Part shown: positions 8,170 to 15,655 of the stretch, one piece after another
Numbering within the stretch: position 1 is the first letter of the stretch
Layout: each line of letters begins with the position of its first letter
Origin: JAAZPG01 sp012797375
GTDB lineage: Bacteria > Acidobacteriota > Aminicenantia > Aminicenantales > UBA4085
Reading direction: 5' to 3'
Assembly: GCA_937868205.1 (NCBI GenBank)
Contig: CALMMC010000046.1
Coordinates: 1 to 35,155 of the forward strand
DNA: 35,155 nt
Translations under genes and position numbers: made by a program
The notes under the pieces: generated by a model
Database searches by the model: none
Seen by the model: the letters and a program-made list of their open reading frames with translations, nothing else
Told to the model about the DNA's origin: nothing

Positions 8170-8198
8170 TTGACTTCGGATATTCGTCCTGGTATATT
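8170..8198 (+). promoter_or_regulatory. Promoter for the corrinoid protein
   Basis: TTGACT (8170-8175), 17 bp, TATATT (8193-8198), a near-consensus promoter. The predicted start of transcription (about 8205) lies inside the palindrome at 8199-8214. Confidence 0.7.
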
Positions 8199-8214
8199 CG
8201 CGGAGATTTCCGCG
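8199..8214. promoter_or_regulatory. Operator-like palindrome at the transcription start
   Basis: CGCGGA-GATT-TCCGCG, two perfect 6-bp arms, begins at the base after the -10 box and covers the predicted +1. The position suits a repressor site; it could also be the first hairpin of the leader. Confidence 0.4.
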
Positions 8215-8295
8215 TTTCCTCCCCCCGGGCATGAAGGCCTTCGGTCGAGCAGCCGGGAGGGGGTCCGGCGGGGAGGGCGGGTTCGGGGGGAACCG

Positions 8296-8315
8296 TCCGC
8301 GGCCCGGGCCGCGGA
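8296..8315. promoter_or_regulatory. 20-bp perfect palindrome just before the corrinoid RBS
   Basis: A 20-bp fully self-complementary GC sequence centred on CCCGGG ends 9 bases before AGGAGG (8325-8330). In RNA it could form a stable hairpin, or intermolecular pairs, next to the ribosome-binding site. Confidence 0.4.
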
Positions 8316-8335
8316 GGATCAGCCAGGAGGGATTC

Positions 8336-8956
8336 ATGCTTGAGGCCATGCAGGAGGCGTTGATCGGCGGCCGGAAGGCCGACGTCGAGGCTCTCGTCGA
8401 CAGGGCGATCGCCGGGGGTCTGCCCACCCGCCGTATTTTGAACGAAGGCCTGATCGCCGGAATGGAAAAGCTCGGCGAGCTGTTCAAGAACAACGAAGTC
8501 TTTATCCCCGAAGTCCTTGTCGCCGCCCGGGCCATGAACGCCGCCCTCGTCAAGCTCGAACCCCTGCTGATCAAGGAGGGCATCGAGCCCCGGGGATGCG
8601 TGGTCATCGGCACGGTCAAAGGGGACCTCCACGACATCGGCAAGAATCTCGTGGCCATGATGCTCAAGGGAGCGGGCTTTAAAATCATCGACTTGGGCGC
8701 GGATGTGGCCGCTGATAAGTTCGTCGAGGCCGCGAAATCCAATGAAGCGGACGTGATCGCTCTTTCGGCTCTCCTGACGACGACCATGGTTCAAATGAAG
8801 ACGGTCGTCGCCGCCCTGGAAGCGGCCGGCCTGCATGTCCCGGTGATCGTCGGCGGGGCTCCCCTGACGGCCGATTACGCCTCTCAAATCGGGGCTCGGG
8901 GATACGCCCCGGACGCGGCCAGCGCCGTGGACGTCGTTCATCGGCTGGTCGGCTGA
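8336..8956 (+). CDS. Corrinoid (B12-binding) protein of methyltransferase systems
   Basis: 206 residues; the start at 8336 is set by AGGAGG five bases upstream. It is a free-standing version of the MetH cobalamin module. An N-terminal helical cap domain (1-85, 'LIAGMEKLGELFKNNEVFIPEVL') precedes the Rossmann B12 domain. The B12 domain carries the lower-ligand motif DLHDIG (97-102, His99 to cobalt), the 'SALLTTTM' loop (144-151) and the 'VGGAPLTADYA' loop (172-182). The family (MtmC/MtbC/MttC-like) shuttles methyl groups between a substrate-specific methyltransferase and a second acceptor. Neither partner nor a reductive activator is next to it. It has its own strong promoter, so its partner must lie elsewhere. 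Confidence 0.92.
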   Translation: MLEAMQEALIGGRKADVEALVDRAIAGGLPTRRILNEGLIAGMEKLGELFKNNEVFIPEVLVAARAMNAALVKLEPLLIKEGIEPRGCVVIGTVKGDLHDIGKNLVAMMLKGAGFKIIDLGADVAADKFVEAAKSNEADVIALSALLTTTMVQMKTVVAALEAAGLHVPVIVGGAPLTADYASQIGARGYAPDAASAVDVVHRLVG

Positions 8957-9010
8957 GAAACTTTCCTTAGGGGCGCGCTTTCCGGGCGGCGCCCGGGAGA
9001 ACGGACGCCG

Positions 9011-11044
9011 TCAGTTCGTTTCGGGAACGGACGGCAGCTTGAACCACAGGCTGATCGCCGCGCCCCCCTCGCGGCGGACGTCGATCCATCCCCTGAGTTG
9101 TTCGGCCAGCAGGGCGATGATCTGAAATCCGAGGGATTCAACCTTTCCGGGCTTGCATCCCTCCGGCAGGCCGATTCCGTCGTCCCGGACCGTCAGCCGG
9201 ATGATTTCCTTTTCGTTTTCCCGTAACTCGACCCGGATCCTTCCCCGCCGGTTGTTGGGGAAGGCATGCTTCAAGGCATTGAGGATGAGCTCGTTGAGAA
9301 TGAGGCCGCAGGGGACGGCGGTGTTGATGTCGAGATAAACCTTATCCAGGTCAAGCTTCAGGGCGATGCGGCCGTCCTCCTCATGGGAGGCGAAAATCGT
9401 CGAGGTCAGGGACTTGATGTAGTCGGCGAAATCGATCCGGGACAGGTCCTTCGTCATGTAAAGCTTCTCGTGGACCAGGGCCATGGACTTGATCCGCCCC
9501 TGGCTTTCCAGGAAGGCCTCGCGGACCTCGGCCTCGGTGAACCTGGCGGACTGGAGACGGAGAAGGCTCGAAATGACCTGCATGTTGTTCTTGACCCGGT
9601 GGTGGATCTCCCGCAGGAGGACTTCCTTTTCCCGAAGGGCGTCCAGGATCCGCTTCTCGGCCCGTTTTCTCTCCCGGATGTCGCGGATGATGGCTTGGTG
9701 ATACCGGGCGCCGCCGATATCGATCAAGCGGAGGCTGACTTCGACGGGAAAGGCGATGCCGTCCTTGTCGCGGTGGAGGGTCTCGAAAATCAGGCTGCCG
9801 GTCTTTTCCGCCTCCTCGAGATGGCGGGGGAAGTCGGCCCGGGCTTCCCATGGCCGCAGATCCGGAACCCTGAACCCGATCAATTCCGCCCGGCTGAATC
9901 CGTAAACCGCCAGGGCTCGGTCGTTGGCCTCGATCACCCGGTGATCCCGGTCGGCTAGGATGACGATGTCATTGGCGTACTTGTGGAGGTATTCGAAGTG
10001 CTGGACCAGGGCCAAGCGGTCGTGCTCGATCTCATACTGTTTGCGGAAATAAGCCGCCTCGCGCCGCTTGATCCAAAACAGGAGCATGACCCCGGTCCCG
10101 AAACAGAGGATGATGATCATGGAAACGAAAGACGACATTCTGGCTAAAAGGGGCTCCAGGATTTCGGACAAGTCCTCCTGGGCGACCACCCGCCAGGATG
10201 TTCCGGGGACGGCTTTGAGAGCCGAGAGGACGCGGACGCCCCGGTAATCCGTTCCCTCGAACGCGCCGTTCTTCTCCCTTTCGGCCATGGAGGCCGGAAG
10301 GTCGGCCTCGGCCGCGGGGAGGCGCAGCTTGAGGCCGGAGTCCGGGCGGAACCGCGGATCTTGCAGGAAAAGGATGTCGTCTCCCTCGCGGCGGACAAGC
10401 AATGTCTCGACGCTCCGGCCGGGCGCGCCCCGGCTCCGCATCGTTGGAATCAGAAAATCGGCCGGGTCGATCCGGAACAGGAAGATGCCGTCGCAGGAGA
10501 CTTTCCCGTCCGGCCCGCGGCCGGAGACCGGCGCGTACAGATCGAGGTGCGCCTTCAACCCGATTTCGGAGGAGGTGTGAAAGCCGGAAAGATACGGTTC
10601 GCCCGTGGCGAGCACGCGGTCGCTGGTTTCCTCGGCGTTGGTTCCGATGACGGGCCCGCTGGAGCCCGAAGCCATTCTCACTCGTCCGTCCGTGTCGAGC
10701 AGGACGGCGTCCATGTAGCCTTTCGCCTTGACGAGGGAATCCAGCCAAGCCTTGATCCGGGGGTCGGCCGTCGAAACCGCGGGATCCGCTTCCAGGAAAG
10801 GGATGATCATCGCCTGATTGAACGGGTTGGCGGAGATGATGGCCGCGTCCCGGAGCCGCTCCCGGCGCCAGCCGTCCAGGAGGGAGACCTTGAGATTTCC
10901 AACGGCGTTCAGGTTGGCCGCGGCCGTCGCCAGGATCTGTTCCTTGGATTGGGAATAATAAATCCAGCCCGCGGCCGACGCCAGGAGGAGAAGAACGATG
11001 AACAGGAGGAGGGGGACAAGAACCGGAGAGCGCGGAATCTTCAC
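9011..11044 (-). CDS. Membrane sensor histidine kinase (Cache-PAS-HisKA_2-HATPase)
   Basis: 677 residues with a GTG start. TM1 is about 8-29 and TM2 about 304-324. The region between them (30-300) is a periplasmic double-Cache-type sensor ('YMDAVLLDTDGRVRMASG', 'LFRIDPADFLIP', 'GVRVLSALKAVPGTSWRVVAQED'). A PAS domain spans about 350-460 ('ILADRDHRVIEANDRALAVYGFS'), with a PAC tail. The HisKA_2 dimerisation helix 'LLREIHHRVKNNMQVISSLL' (476-495) has phospho-acceptor His481/482. The HATPase follows, with N-box NELILNALKHAF (584-595) and G-box DDGIGLP (622-628). No response regulator is adjacent, so it is an orphan kinase. The predicted -10 box ends six bases before the GTG, which implies a leaderless transcript. 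The ligand is unknown; Cache domains commonly bind small organic acids or amino acids. Confidence 0.92.
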   Translation of the reverse strand: MKIPRSPVLVPLLLFIVLLLLASAAGWIYYSQSKEQILATAAANLNAVGNLKVSLLDGWRRERLRDAAIISANPFNQAMIIPFLEADPAVSTADPRIKAWLDSLVKAKGYMDAVLLDTDGRVRMASGSSGPVIGTNAEETSDRVLATGEPYLSGFHTSSEIGLKAHLDLYAPVSGRGPDGKVSCDGIFLFRIDPADFLIPTMRSRGAPGRSVETLLVRREGDDILFLQDPRFRPDSGLKLRLPAAEADLPASMAEREKNGAFEGTDYRGVRVLSALKAVPGTSWRVVAQEDLSEILEPLLARMSSFVSMIIILCFGTGVMLLFWIKRREAAYFRKQYEIEHDRLALVQHFEYLHKYANDIVILADRDHRVIEANDRALAVYGFSRAELIGFRVPDLRPWEARADFPRHLEEAEKTGSLIFETLHRDKDGIAFPVEVSLRLIDIGGARYHQAIIRDIRERKRAEKRILDALREKEVLLREIHHRVKNNMQVISSLLRLQSARFTEAEVREAFLESQGRIKSMALVHEKLYMTKDLSRIDFADYIKSLTSTIFASHEEDGRIALKLDLDKVYLDINTAVPCGLILNELILNALKHAFPNNRRGRIRVELRENEKEIIRLTVRDDGIGLPEGCKPGKVESLGFQIIALLAEQLRGWIDVRREGGAAISLWFKLPSVPETN

Positions 11045-11050
11045 TCTCCC

Positions 11051-11079
11051 ATTGTAATAATTCCAAGGCGGGGCTGCAA
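11051..11079 (-). promoter_or_regulatory. Promoter for the histidine kinase (leaderless)
   Basis: On the minus strand: TTGCAG (11079-11074), 17 bp, TACAAT (11056-11051). Only GGGAGA lies between the -10 box and the GTG start, so +1 should fall on the start codon. Confidence 0.6.
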
Positions 11080-11179
11080 TATCGACGGCGGGACCGCCGC
11101 CGAGAATTCCCTGCAGCGATTCGGCCGCCTTGGTTCCCGGGCGGCGCGGGAAGGCCCGGCCGGTTTCCCCGGGACGGGC

Positions 11180-12082
11180 TCAGAACCGGATCGAGACCAG
11201 GATGGCGCCGGCGAAGGCCAGGGCGACGGCCGCCGCTTTCAGGGGGGTGATTTTTTCCTTCAAGACGACGGCGGCCAGCAGGAAGACGAAGATGGTGTTG
11301 AGTTGATTGAGGGCGGAGGCGACTGAGGCCAGCGTATATTTCATCCCGGCCATCCAGATGAGGACGGAGAAGTAAGCCGAAAGCACGGAGGCGGGAATCA
11401 AAAGCTTGTAGTTGGCCCCCGCCCGCAGCGGCCGCAAAAGCTCCCGGCGGCGGGGATGCAGAGCCCATAAGACCAGCCCGGCGGCCGCCCCTCCGGTCAT
11501 CCGGATCAGAGTCGCCCAGACCACCGAAATCCCTCCGAGGAAGGGTTTGACGAGGACGATGCCGCCCGCGGTGAGCAGCATCGAGACGATCCCGATCCCG
11601 ACGCCGGACAGGAGGGCGCGACGGGAAAGCCGCTCGTCGGTTTTTTTGCGGGTGATCAGGATCACGGCCCCGAGGATCAAGCCCACCCCGGCGATCTGGA
11701 GGCGGTTCATCCGCTCGCCGAGAAAGAGGAACGACAGGCCGATGACGAAGGGGCTGTAAGCGCAGTCGACGATCGCCGTCAGCTCGGCTCCGAGCCGGAC
11801 CAGGGCCGTGAAAAACAGCCAGTCCGAGAGGGCGATGCCCAGGATGCCGCTGAGAACGAAGAGGGCGAAGATCCGGGGCGGGAGGTCCGGCGCCCCGCCG
11901 ATGAAGAGGACCGTCCCGCCCAGGAGAACCAGGGCCAGAACGTTCTTGAACAAGTTCATCACCAGGGGATGGATCGTGTCGCCGGCGATCCGGAACAGGA
12001 TCACGGAGACGGCCCAGACGACGGCCGAGGCGAGAGAAAGGATCTCTCCGATGTGCGGCGTCTGCATCAAGCTGTCGAACAT
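11180..12082 (-). CDS. EamA/DMT-family transporter
   Basis: 300 residues, about ten hydrophobic helices in two homologous halves of five (the EamA repeat). Half one starts at 'EILSLASAVVWAVSVILFRIAG'; half two starts near 'LLSGVGIGIVSMLLTAGGIVLVKPFL'. The typical end-of-repeat helices 'VGLILGAVILITRK' and 'AAAVALAFAGAILVSIRF' are visible. The family exports or exchanges metabolites such as amino acids and nucleotide precursors; the substrate cannot be told. Only a distant GGGAG precedes the ATG. A TATAAG box at 12106-12101 on the minus strand may be the -10 element, but no good -35 goes with it. Confidence 0.85.
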   Translation of the reverse strand: MFDSLMQTPHIGEILSLASAVVWAVSVILFRIAGDTIHPLVMNLFKNVLALVLLGGTVLFIGGAPDLPPRIFALFVLSGILGIALSDWLFFTALVRLGAELTAIVDCAYSPFVIGLSFLFLGERMNRLQIAGVGLILGAVILITRKKTDERLSRRALLSGVGIGIVSMLLTAGGIVLVKPFLGGISVVWATLIRMTGGAAAGLVLWALHPRRRELLRPLRAGANYKLLIPASVLSAYFSVLIWMAGMKYTLASVASALNQLNTIFVFLLAAVVLKEKITPLKAAAVALAFAGAILVSIRF

Positions 12083-12317
12083 GACGGTCGGAAGCTCCCA
12101 CTTATAGCAGAGTTCCCGTCAAATATCCAGGAGCCTGCTCGCGTCCCCGAACCCGGTTTGATGTCGGGATGAGGCCGGATAACGCCTCGAATCCTTCTTC
12201 TGAAATTCTCATCGGCCGGAAAAGGGAAGGTCGGCGTCTTCGTGGAGAAACCCCGAAATAAAGGCCGCTTGGCGGCCCATGGTTTGGAGAAGGCGATTTC
12301 GGCCGTTTCGATTCGTG

Positions 12318-12323
12318 TATAAT
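12318..12323 (+). promoter_or_regulatory. -10 box for rlmN
   Basis: A perfect TATAAT 35 bases before the ATG. No convincing -35 hexamer is present at 16-18 bp. A leader of about 30 nt is expected. Confidence 0.45.
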
Positions 12324-12358
12324 GAAGGCTCAATAAGCGCGCCGAGGGCAAATCGACC

Positions 12359-13384
12359 ATGCGGGACATCCGGGACCTGAGCTTTGACGAGCTGCGGGCC
12401 GTCCTGGCCGAGGACGGCGAGCCGGCTTACCGGGCCGAGCAGGTGTTCGCCTGGCTCTACCGGAGAGGGGCGTCCTCGTTCGCCGAATTCACCGACCTGC
12501 CGCGGCCTCTCCGCGACCGGCTGGCCGCCCGGTTTTCCCTCCGGCCGCTGGAGGCCGTGGAAATCCGGTGCTCGGCCGACGGGACGACGAAAACCTTGTT
12601 CCGGCTTTCCGACGGATGGAATATCGAAACGGTGTTCATCCCCTCCGGGACCCGGCGGACGATCTGCCTTTCGACCCAGGCGGGATGCAAGTTCAGCTGC
12701 GCGTTTTGCGCCAGCGGGAAGGGCGGCTTCCACCGCCACTTGACGCCGGGCGAGATTCTCGGTCAAGTCCTGCATTTCCGGAGCGGCCCGGACGCCGGCT
12801 TGACGAATCTCGTATTCATGGGGATGGGCGAGCCGCTGGACAACCTGGACAACGTCGAGCGGGTCCTCCGCGTCCTCAACGATCCCCGCGGATTCGGATT
12901 CGCCGCCCGGCGCATGACCGTCTCCACCTGCGGGCTCGTTCCGGGGATCGAGCGCTTCGCCCGCATCGACCTCCAGATCAACCTTTCGATTTCCCTCCAT
13001 GCGGCCGACGACGAGACGCGGAACCGCCTGATGCCGGTCAACCGGCGATATCCCCTGGCCGAGCTGATTTCCGCCTGCGAGGATTATCTGGCGGCCGGCG
13101 GGCGGAAAATCACCTTCGAATACGTCCTGCTCAAGGGCGTCAATGACCGGCCGGCCGACGCCGAGCGGCTGGCCCGGCTCGCCCGCCGTCTCGGGGCGAA
13201 GGTCAACCTGATCGCCTTCAGCCCGGTCGAGGGGCTTCCGTTCGAGCGGCCGGATCCCGAGGCGGCCTCGGCCTTCGCCGGGCGGCTCAGGAACAAAGGG
13301 ACCGCGGTGACCGTCCGGAGCTCCAAGGGAAGCGACATTCAAGCGGCTTGCGGGCAGTTGGCCGGCTCGCCGGCCGCCGGCTGA
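12359..13384 (+). CDS. rlmN: 23S rRNA/tRNA adenine-C2 methyltransferase RlmN
   Basis: 341 residues, the usual family length. It is a radical SAM enzyme that methylates C2 of A2503 in 23S rRNA and A37 of some tRNAs. The cluster-binding CxxxCxxC is C110, C114 and C117 (GCKFSCAFCASG). The SAM-binding 'FMGMGEPLDN' (153-162) and the 'NLSISLHAADDETRNRLMPVN' segment (208-228) are typical. The C-terminal 'SKGSDIQAACGQL' holds the second methyl-carrying cysteine, C331, which forms the covalent RNA intermediate. The DI-x-AACGQL form separates RlmN from Cfr. The gene stands alone and is convergent with the following RNA methyltransferase gene, from which only four bases separate it. Confidence 0.96.
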   Translation: MRDIRDLSFDELRAVLAEDGEPAYRAEQVFAWLYRRGASSFAEFTDLPRPLRDRLAARFSLRPLEAVEIRCSADGTTKTLFRLSDGWNIETVFIPSGTRRTICLSTQAGCKFSCAFCASGKGGFHRHLTPGEILGQVLHFRSGPDAGLTNLVFMGMGEPLDNLDNVERVLRVLNDPRGFGFAARRMTVSTCGLVPGIERFARIDLQINLSISLHAADDETRNRLMPVNRRYPLAELISACEDYLAAGGRKITFEYVLLKGVNDRPADAERLARLARRLGAKVNLIAFSPVEGLPFERPDPEAASAFAGRLRNKGTAVTVRSSKGSDIQAACGQLAGSPAAG

Positions 13385-13388
13385 TTGG

Positions 13389-14696
13389 TCATTTCCGGAC
13401 GAGGACGGCCAACGTTTCGATGTGGGGGGTCTGGGGAAAGAAGTCGAACAGCCGGACCGAGGCCGGGGCGTAAGCCGCCCCGAGAAGGCCCAGGTCGCGG
13501 ATAAGAGTGGCCGGATTGCAGGATAAATAGATGATTTTTCCGGCCGGGCGTTCAATCAGGGCCCGGACGACCGCCGGGTCCAATCCTTTCCTCGGAGGAT
13601 CGAGGATGACGGTGTCCAGTCCGCGCCCTGCCAGATCTTTCATCCAGGCTTCGGCCGATCCGTCCAGGACTTCGACGTTGCCGAGGCCGTTTCGGACGAT
13701 ATTGGCCTCGAGCCGGCGGACGTTGTCGGGAAACGACTCGATGACGAAGACCCGGGCGGCGGAGCGGGCCAGCGCCAAGCCGAACGTCCCGACGCCGCTG
13801 TAAACGTCGGCGACGATTTCCCGGCCCCGGAGGCCGGCCGCTTCCGAGACGGCCTCCAGAACGAGAGGGAGGATCGCCCCGTTGACTTGAAAGAAGGATC
13901 CGGCCCCGATTTCGAAGGTCAAACCGGCCGCTCGCTCGAGGAGAATCTCCCGGCCGTCTTCCAGGAAGGGAAGGGATCGGCCGCTTCTTCCCGGCGCCCA
14001 GGAAACGAGGCCGGAGACGGGAAAACGCGCGGCGAGGGCGTCTCGAACCGCGGCCGCGGCCTTCTCGGGCCGGCGTTTCCGCCAGAACAAGTTGAGGAGG
14101 AGGGTCCCCTCGGTCCGGCTTTCCCGGGCTTCGACGTCTTCGAGATCCGTGAGGCCGCCGTCCCGGACGGCCTCCAGGACGGTCCGGGCCGCGGCGCAGG
14201 AGGCCTCCGAGGCGAGGTGGCAGCGGCCGTCCGTCGGGACGAACGCCGCCCGGGAACCCGGGGAATGATAAGCCAGGAACACGTCCGGGCCGGATCCTCT
14301 CACGGAAAACCGGATTTTATTCCGGTAGTTCCATTCCAGGGGGGAAGCGGTGACCTCCGGCTCGAAAAGCGGGCCGGTCCCAAGACGCCGGAACATCTCC
14401 CGGAGCTGGGACTTCTTCAGATCGAGCTGCTCGGAGTAGGGCAAGACTTGGTAGGATCCGCAGGCCGAAAAGTGGCCGCAGCGGGCGGGGATCCGCCGCG
14501 GAGAGGGGGAAAGGACGGCCGTGGTCCGGGCCTCGACGAAGGAGGCGCGTTCCTTGAGGATCTCGATTTCGACGGTCTCCCCCGGCAATCCCTCGTCGGT
14601 GAAATACACCCGGCCTTCATGCCGGGCCAGGCGCCGGCCGGGATAGACGATTTTCTCTATCGACAGCCGGATTCTCGTTCCCTTCTCGAAGGTCAT
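13389..14696 (-). CDS. TrmA/RlmD-family RNA uracil-C5 methyltransferase
   Basis: 435 residues. An N-terminal TRAM domain (about 5-62, 'IEKIVYPGRRLARHEGRVYFTDEGLPGE') precedes a class I methyltransferase. Visible motifs are FFQVN (268-272), SAM motif I 'DVYSGVGTFGLALA' (297-310), 'ILDPPRKGLD' (364-373) and the nucleophile Cys393 in 'YLSCNPATLIRDL'. The 4Fe-4S site found in RlmD-type enzymes (CxxxxxCGGC plus a later Cys) is altered: C73, C79 and C159 are present, but the third position reads Y82 (CGSYQ). The target is probably m5U in 23S rRNA (U747 or U1939) or tRNA; sequence alone cannot decide. It lies 82 bases downstream of the LysE gene on the same strand and may share its transcript. Confidence 0.92.
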   Translation of the reverse strand: MTFEKGTRIRLSIEKIVYPGRRLARHEGRVYFTDEGLPGETVEIEILKERASFVEARTTAVLSPSPRRIPARCGHFSACGSYQVLPYSEQLDLKKSQLREMFRRLGTGPLFEPEVTASPLEWNYRNKIRFSVRGSGPDVFLAYHSPGSRAAFVPTDGRCHLASEASCAAARTVLEAVRDGGLTDLEDVEARESRTEGTLLLNLFWRKRRPEKAAAAVRDALAARFPVSGLVSWAPGRSGRSLPFLEDGREILLERAAGLTFEIGAGSFFQVNGAILPLVLEAVSEAAGLRGREIVADVYSGVGTFGLALARSAARVFVIESFPDNVRRLEANIVRNGLGNVEVLDGSAEAWMKDLAGRGLDTVILDPPRKGLDPAVVRALIERPAGKIIYLSCNPATLIRDLGLLGAAYAPASVRLFDFFPQTPHIETLAVLVRK

Positions 14697-14778
14697 GGGA
14701 GGGCGGGAAGGCGGCCGCCGCGGAAAGCGGAGGGGAATCCATGGCCGGGACGGAGACGGATGTCGGGCACGCCGGCTC

Positions 14779-15405
14779 CTAGAAATGGAGAAAGATGCCG
14801 GCGAACGTATAAACGGCGAATCCGGTCATGACAATGGCCAAGATCAGGAAGATGCGCTGGAAGGTCCGGGGTTTGAATTGGTGATGGTGATGCGAGACGT
14901 AATAGGAAACCACCGTGTACCAAATAAAGCCGCCCAGCCCGCACGAAGCGGCGAATAAATAGGGGGCGGCGGCGTAATTGAGAATCCAGCCGTGCCCGGC
15001 GGCCCAACCGGCCGCCCAGATCCAGAAGAAATACAGCGACGGGTTGGAGACGTAGAGCAGGATGACGCCGAGGATCGGCCGAGGCGTAAAGGAGGTAGGG
15101 AGCTTTTCCTGCTTGGGGATGACCGGCTTCTTCGACGTCAGGTAGAGCCGCCAGCCGATGATCAACATGATGATGCCGGCCGCGATTTTCAGCGGGATTT
15201 GGAAACGAGTGATGTTGACGGTGATGAGGGCGATCCCGAGCAGGGAGATCAAGCAATAAAGGAAATCGAGAACGGCGGCGGTCGCCCCGGCCACGAAGCC
15301 GTGGAAGAAGTTCCGTTTCATCGACTGGGAAATGACGAAGGCATTCACCGGCCCGAGGGGGATGGCGGCGACGAAACCGAGAATGAGACCGACCAGCAGG
15401 AACAT
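14779..15405 (-). CDS. LysE-family amino-acid exporter
   Basis: 208 residues, about six helices. It starts with the family hallmark 'GFVAAIPLGPVNAFVISQSMKRNFFHGF' (10-37). The second helix carries the conserved Asp in 'AAVLDFLYCLISLLGIAL', and 'IIMLIIGWRLY' and 'GVILLYVSNPSLYFFWIWAAGW' follow, as in LysE/RhtB exporters. The substrate is unknown. A His-rich loop (VSHHHHQF) lies before the last helix and could bind metal. No ribosome-binding site is present and the -10 box of its promoter lies about ten bases upstream, so the mRNA looks leaderless or almost so. Confidence 0.88.
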   Translation of the reverse strand: MFLLVGLILGFVAAIPLGPVNAFVISQSMKRNFFHGFVAGATAAVLDFLYCLISLLGIALITVNITRFQIPLKIAAGIIMLIIGWRLYLTSKKPVIPKQEKLPTSFTPRPILGVILLYVSNPSLYFFWIWAAGWAAGHGWILNYAAAPYLFAASCGLGGFIWYTVVSYYVSHHHHQFKPRTFQRIFLILAIVMTGFAVYTFAGIFLHF

Positions 15406-15415
15406 GTTGCAGGGA

Positions 15416-15445
15416 AAAATACCAGAAGAAACGGCCGGGTGTCAA
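15416..15445 (-). promoter_or_regulatory. Promoter for the LysE-family gene (leaderless)
   Basis: On the minus strand: TTGACA (15445-15440), 18 bp, TATTTT (15421-15416). The ATG at 15405 lies ten bases after the -10 box. Confidence 0.55.
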
Positions 15446-15472
15446 CGAGGAGGGGGGGTGGAACGAACGAAC

Positions 15473-15501
15473 TTGACTTTATCTAAACGATAGGTTATAG
15501 T
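15473..15501 (+). promoter_or_regulatory. Promoter of the candidate small RNA
   Basis: TTGACT (15473-15478), 17 bp, TATAGT (15496-15501). It points into a region with no plus-strand coding sequence before the terminator at 15596-15627. Confidence 0.7.
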
Positions 15502-15507
15502 GTACTC

Positions 15508-15627
15508 ACTCCTGTTGTGCAGGCTGGACAGGAACCCCTCCTTTTACCCCTTTAGCTTAATTCCCTGAAAAACAGCCTGCTTCACCCCTCAAAGAAAAAG
15601 GCGGGAGGGAAAGCCCTCCCGCCTTTT
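15508..15627 (+). ncRNA. Candidate orphan small RNA with C-rich anti-SD loop
   Basis: A promoter-to-terminator unit of about 120 nt with no open frame. GCAGGCTG (15519-15526) pairs with CAGCCTGC (15573-15580), an 8-bp stem. Above an internal loop, CAGGAA (15529-15534) pairs with TTCCCTG (15561-15567) with one bulged C. The 26-nt apical loop (15535-15560) is unpaired and C/U-rich: CCCCUCCUUUU and ACCCCUUU. A third CCCCUC lies in the single-stranded linker (15585-15590) before the terminator hairpin. Stem-loop, C-rich seed and strong terminator are the layout of trans-acting sRNAs that pair with Shine-Dalgarno sequences (GGAGG). No known RNA family was recognised; it does not look like 6S, SRP RNA or tmRNA. 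The genes on both sides lie on the minus strand. Confidence 0.6.
15596..15627. terminator. Bidirectional intrinsic terminator
   Basis: A 10-bp GC stem, GGCGGGAGGG (15600-15609) with CCCTCCCGCC (15614-15623), has an AAAG loop, with A-run 15596-15599 and T-run 15624-15627 on either side. It ends the candidate sRNA on the plus strand and the FadL-family gene on the minus strand. Confidence 0.9.
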
Positions 15628-15655
15628 CATTTTAAATCCGATGATCGTTTCTTCT

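Larger units (their letters stand above)
8035..8335. other. Divergent regulatory region between pfk and the corrinoid gene
   Basis: About 300 bp without a gene. It holds the pfk promoter on the minus strand, the corrinoid-protein promoter on the plus strand, two palindromes and a long G-rich leader, each listed separately. Confidence 0.7.

Noticed and set aside
8215..8335. Possible cobalamin riboswitch before the corrinoid gene (AGCCAGGAG resembles the start of the B12 box)
   Set aside because: The rest of the B12 box and the conserved core segments are missing; AGGAGG is simply the ribosome-binding site.
15508..15627. 6S RNA, SRP RNA or tmRNA as identity of the small RNA
   Set aside because: It is too short for 6S or tmRNA, has no central bubble, and lacks the conserved SRP apical loop.
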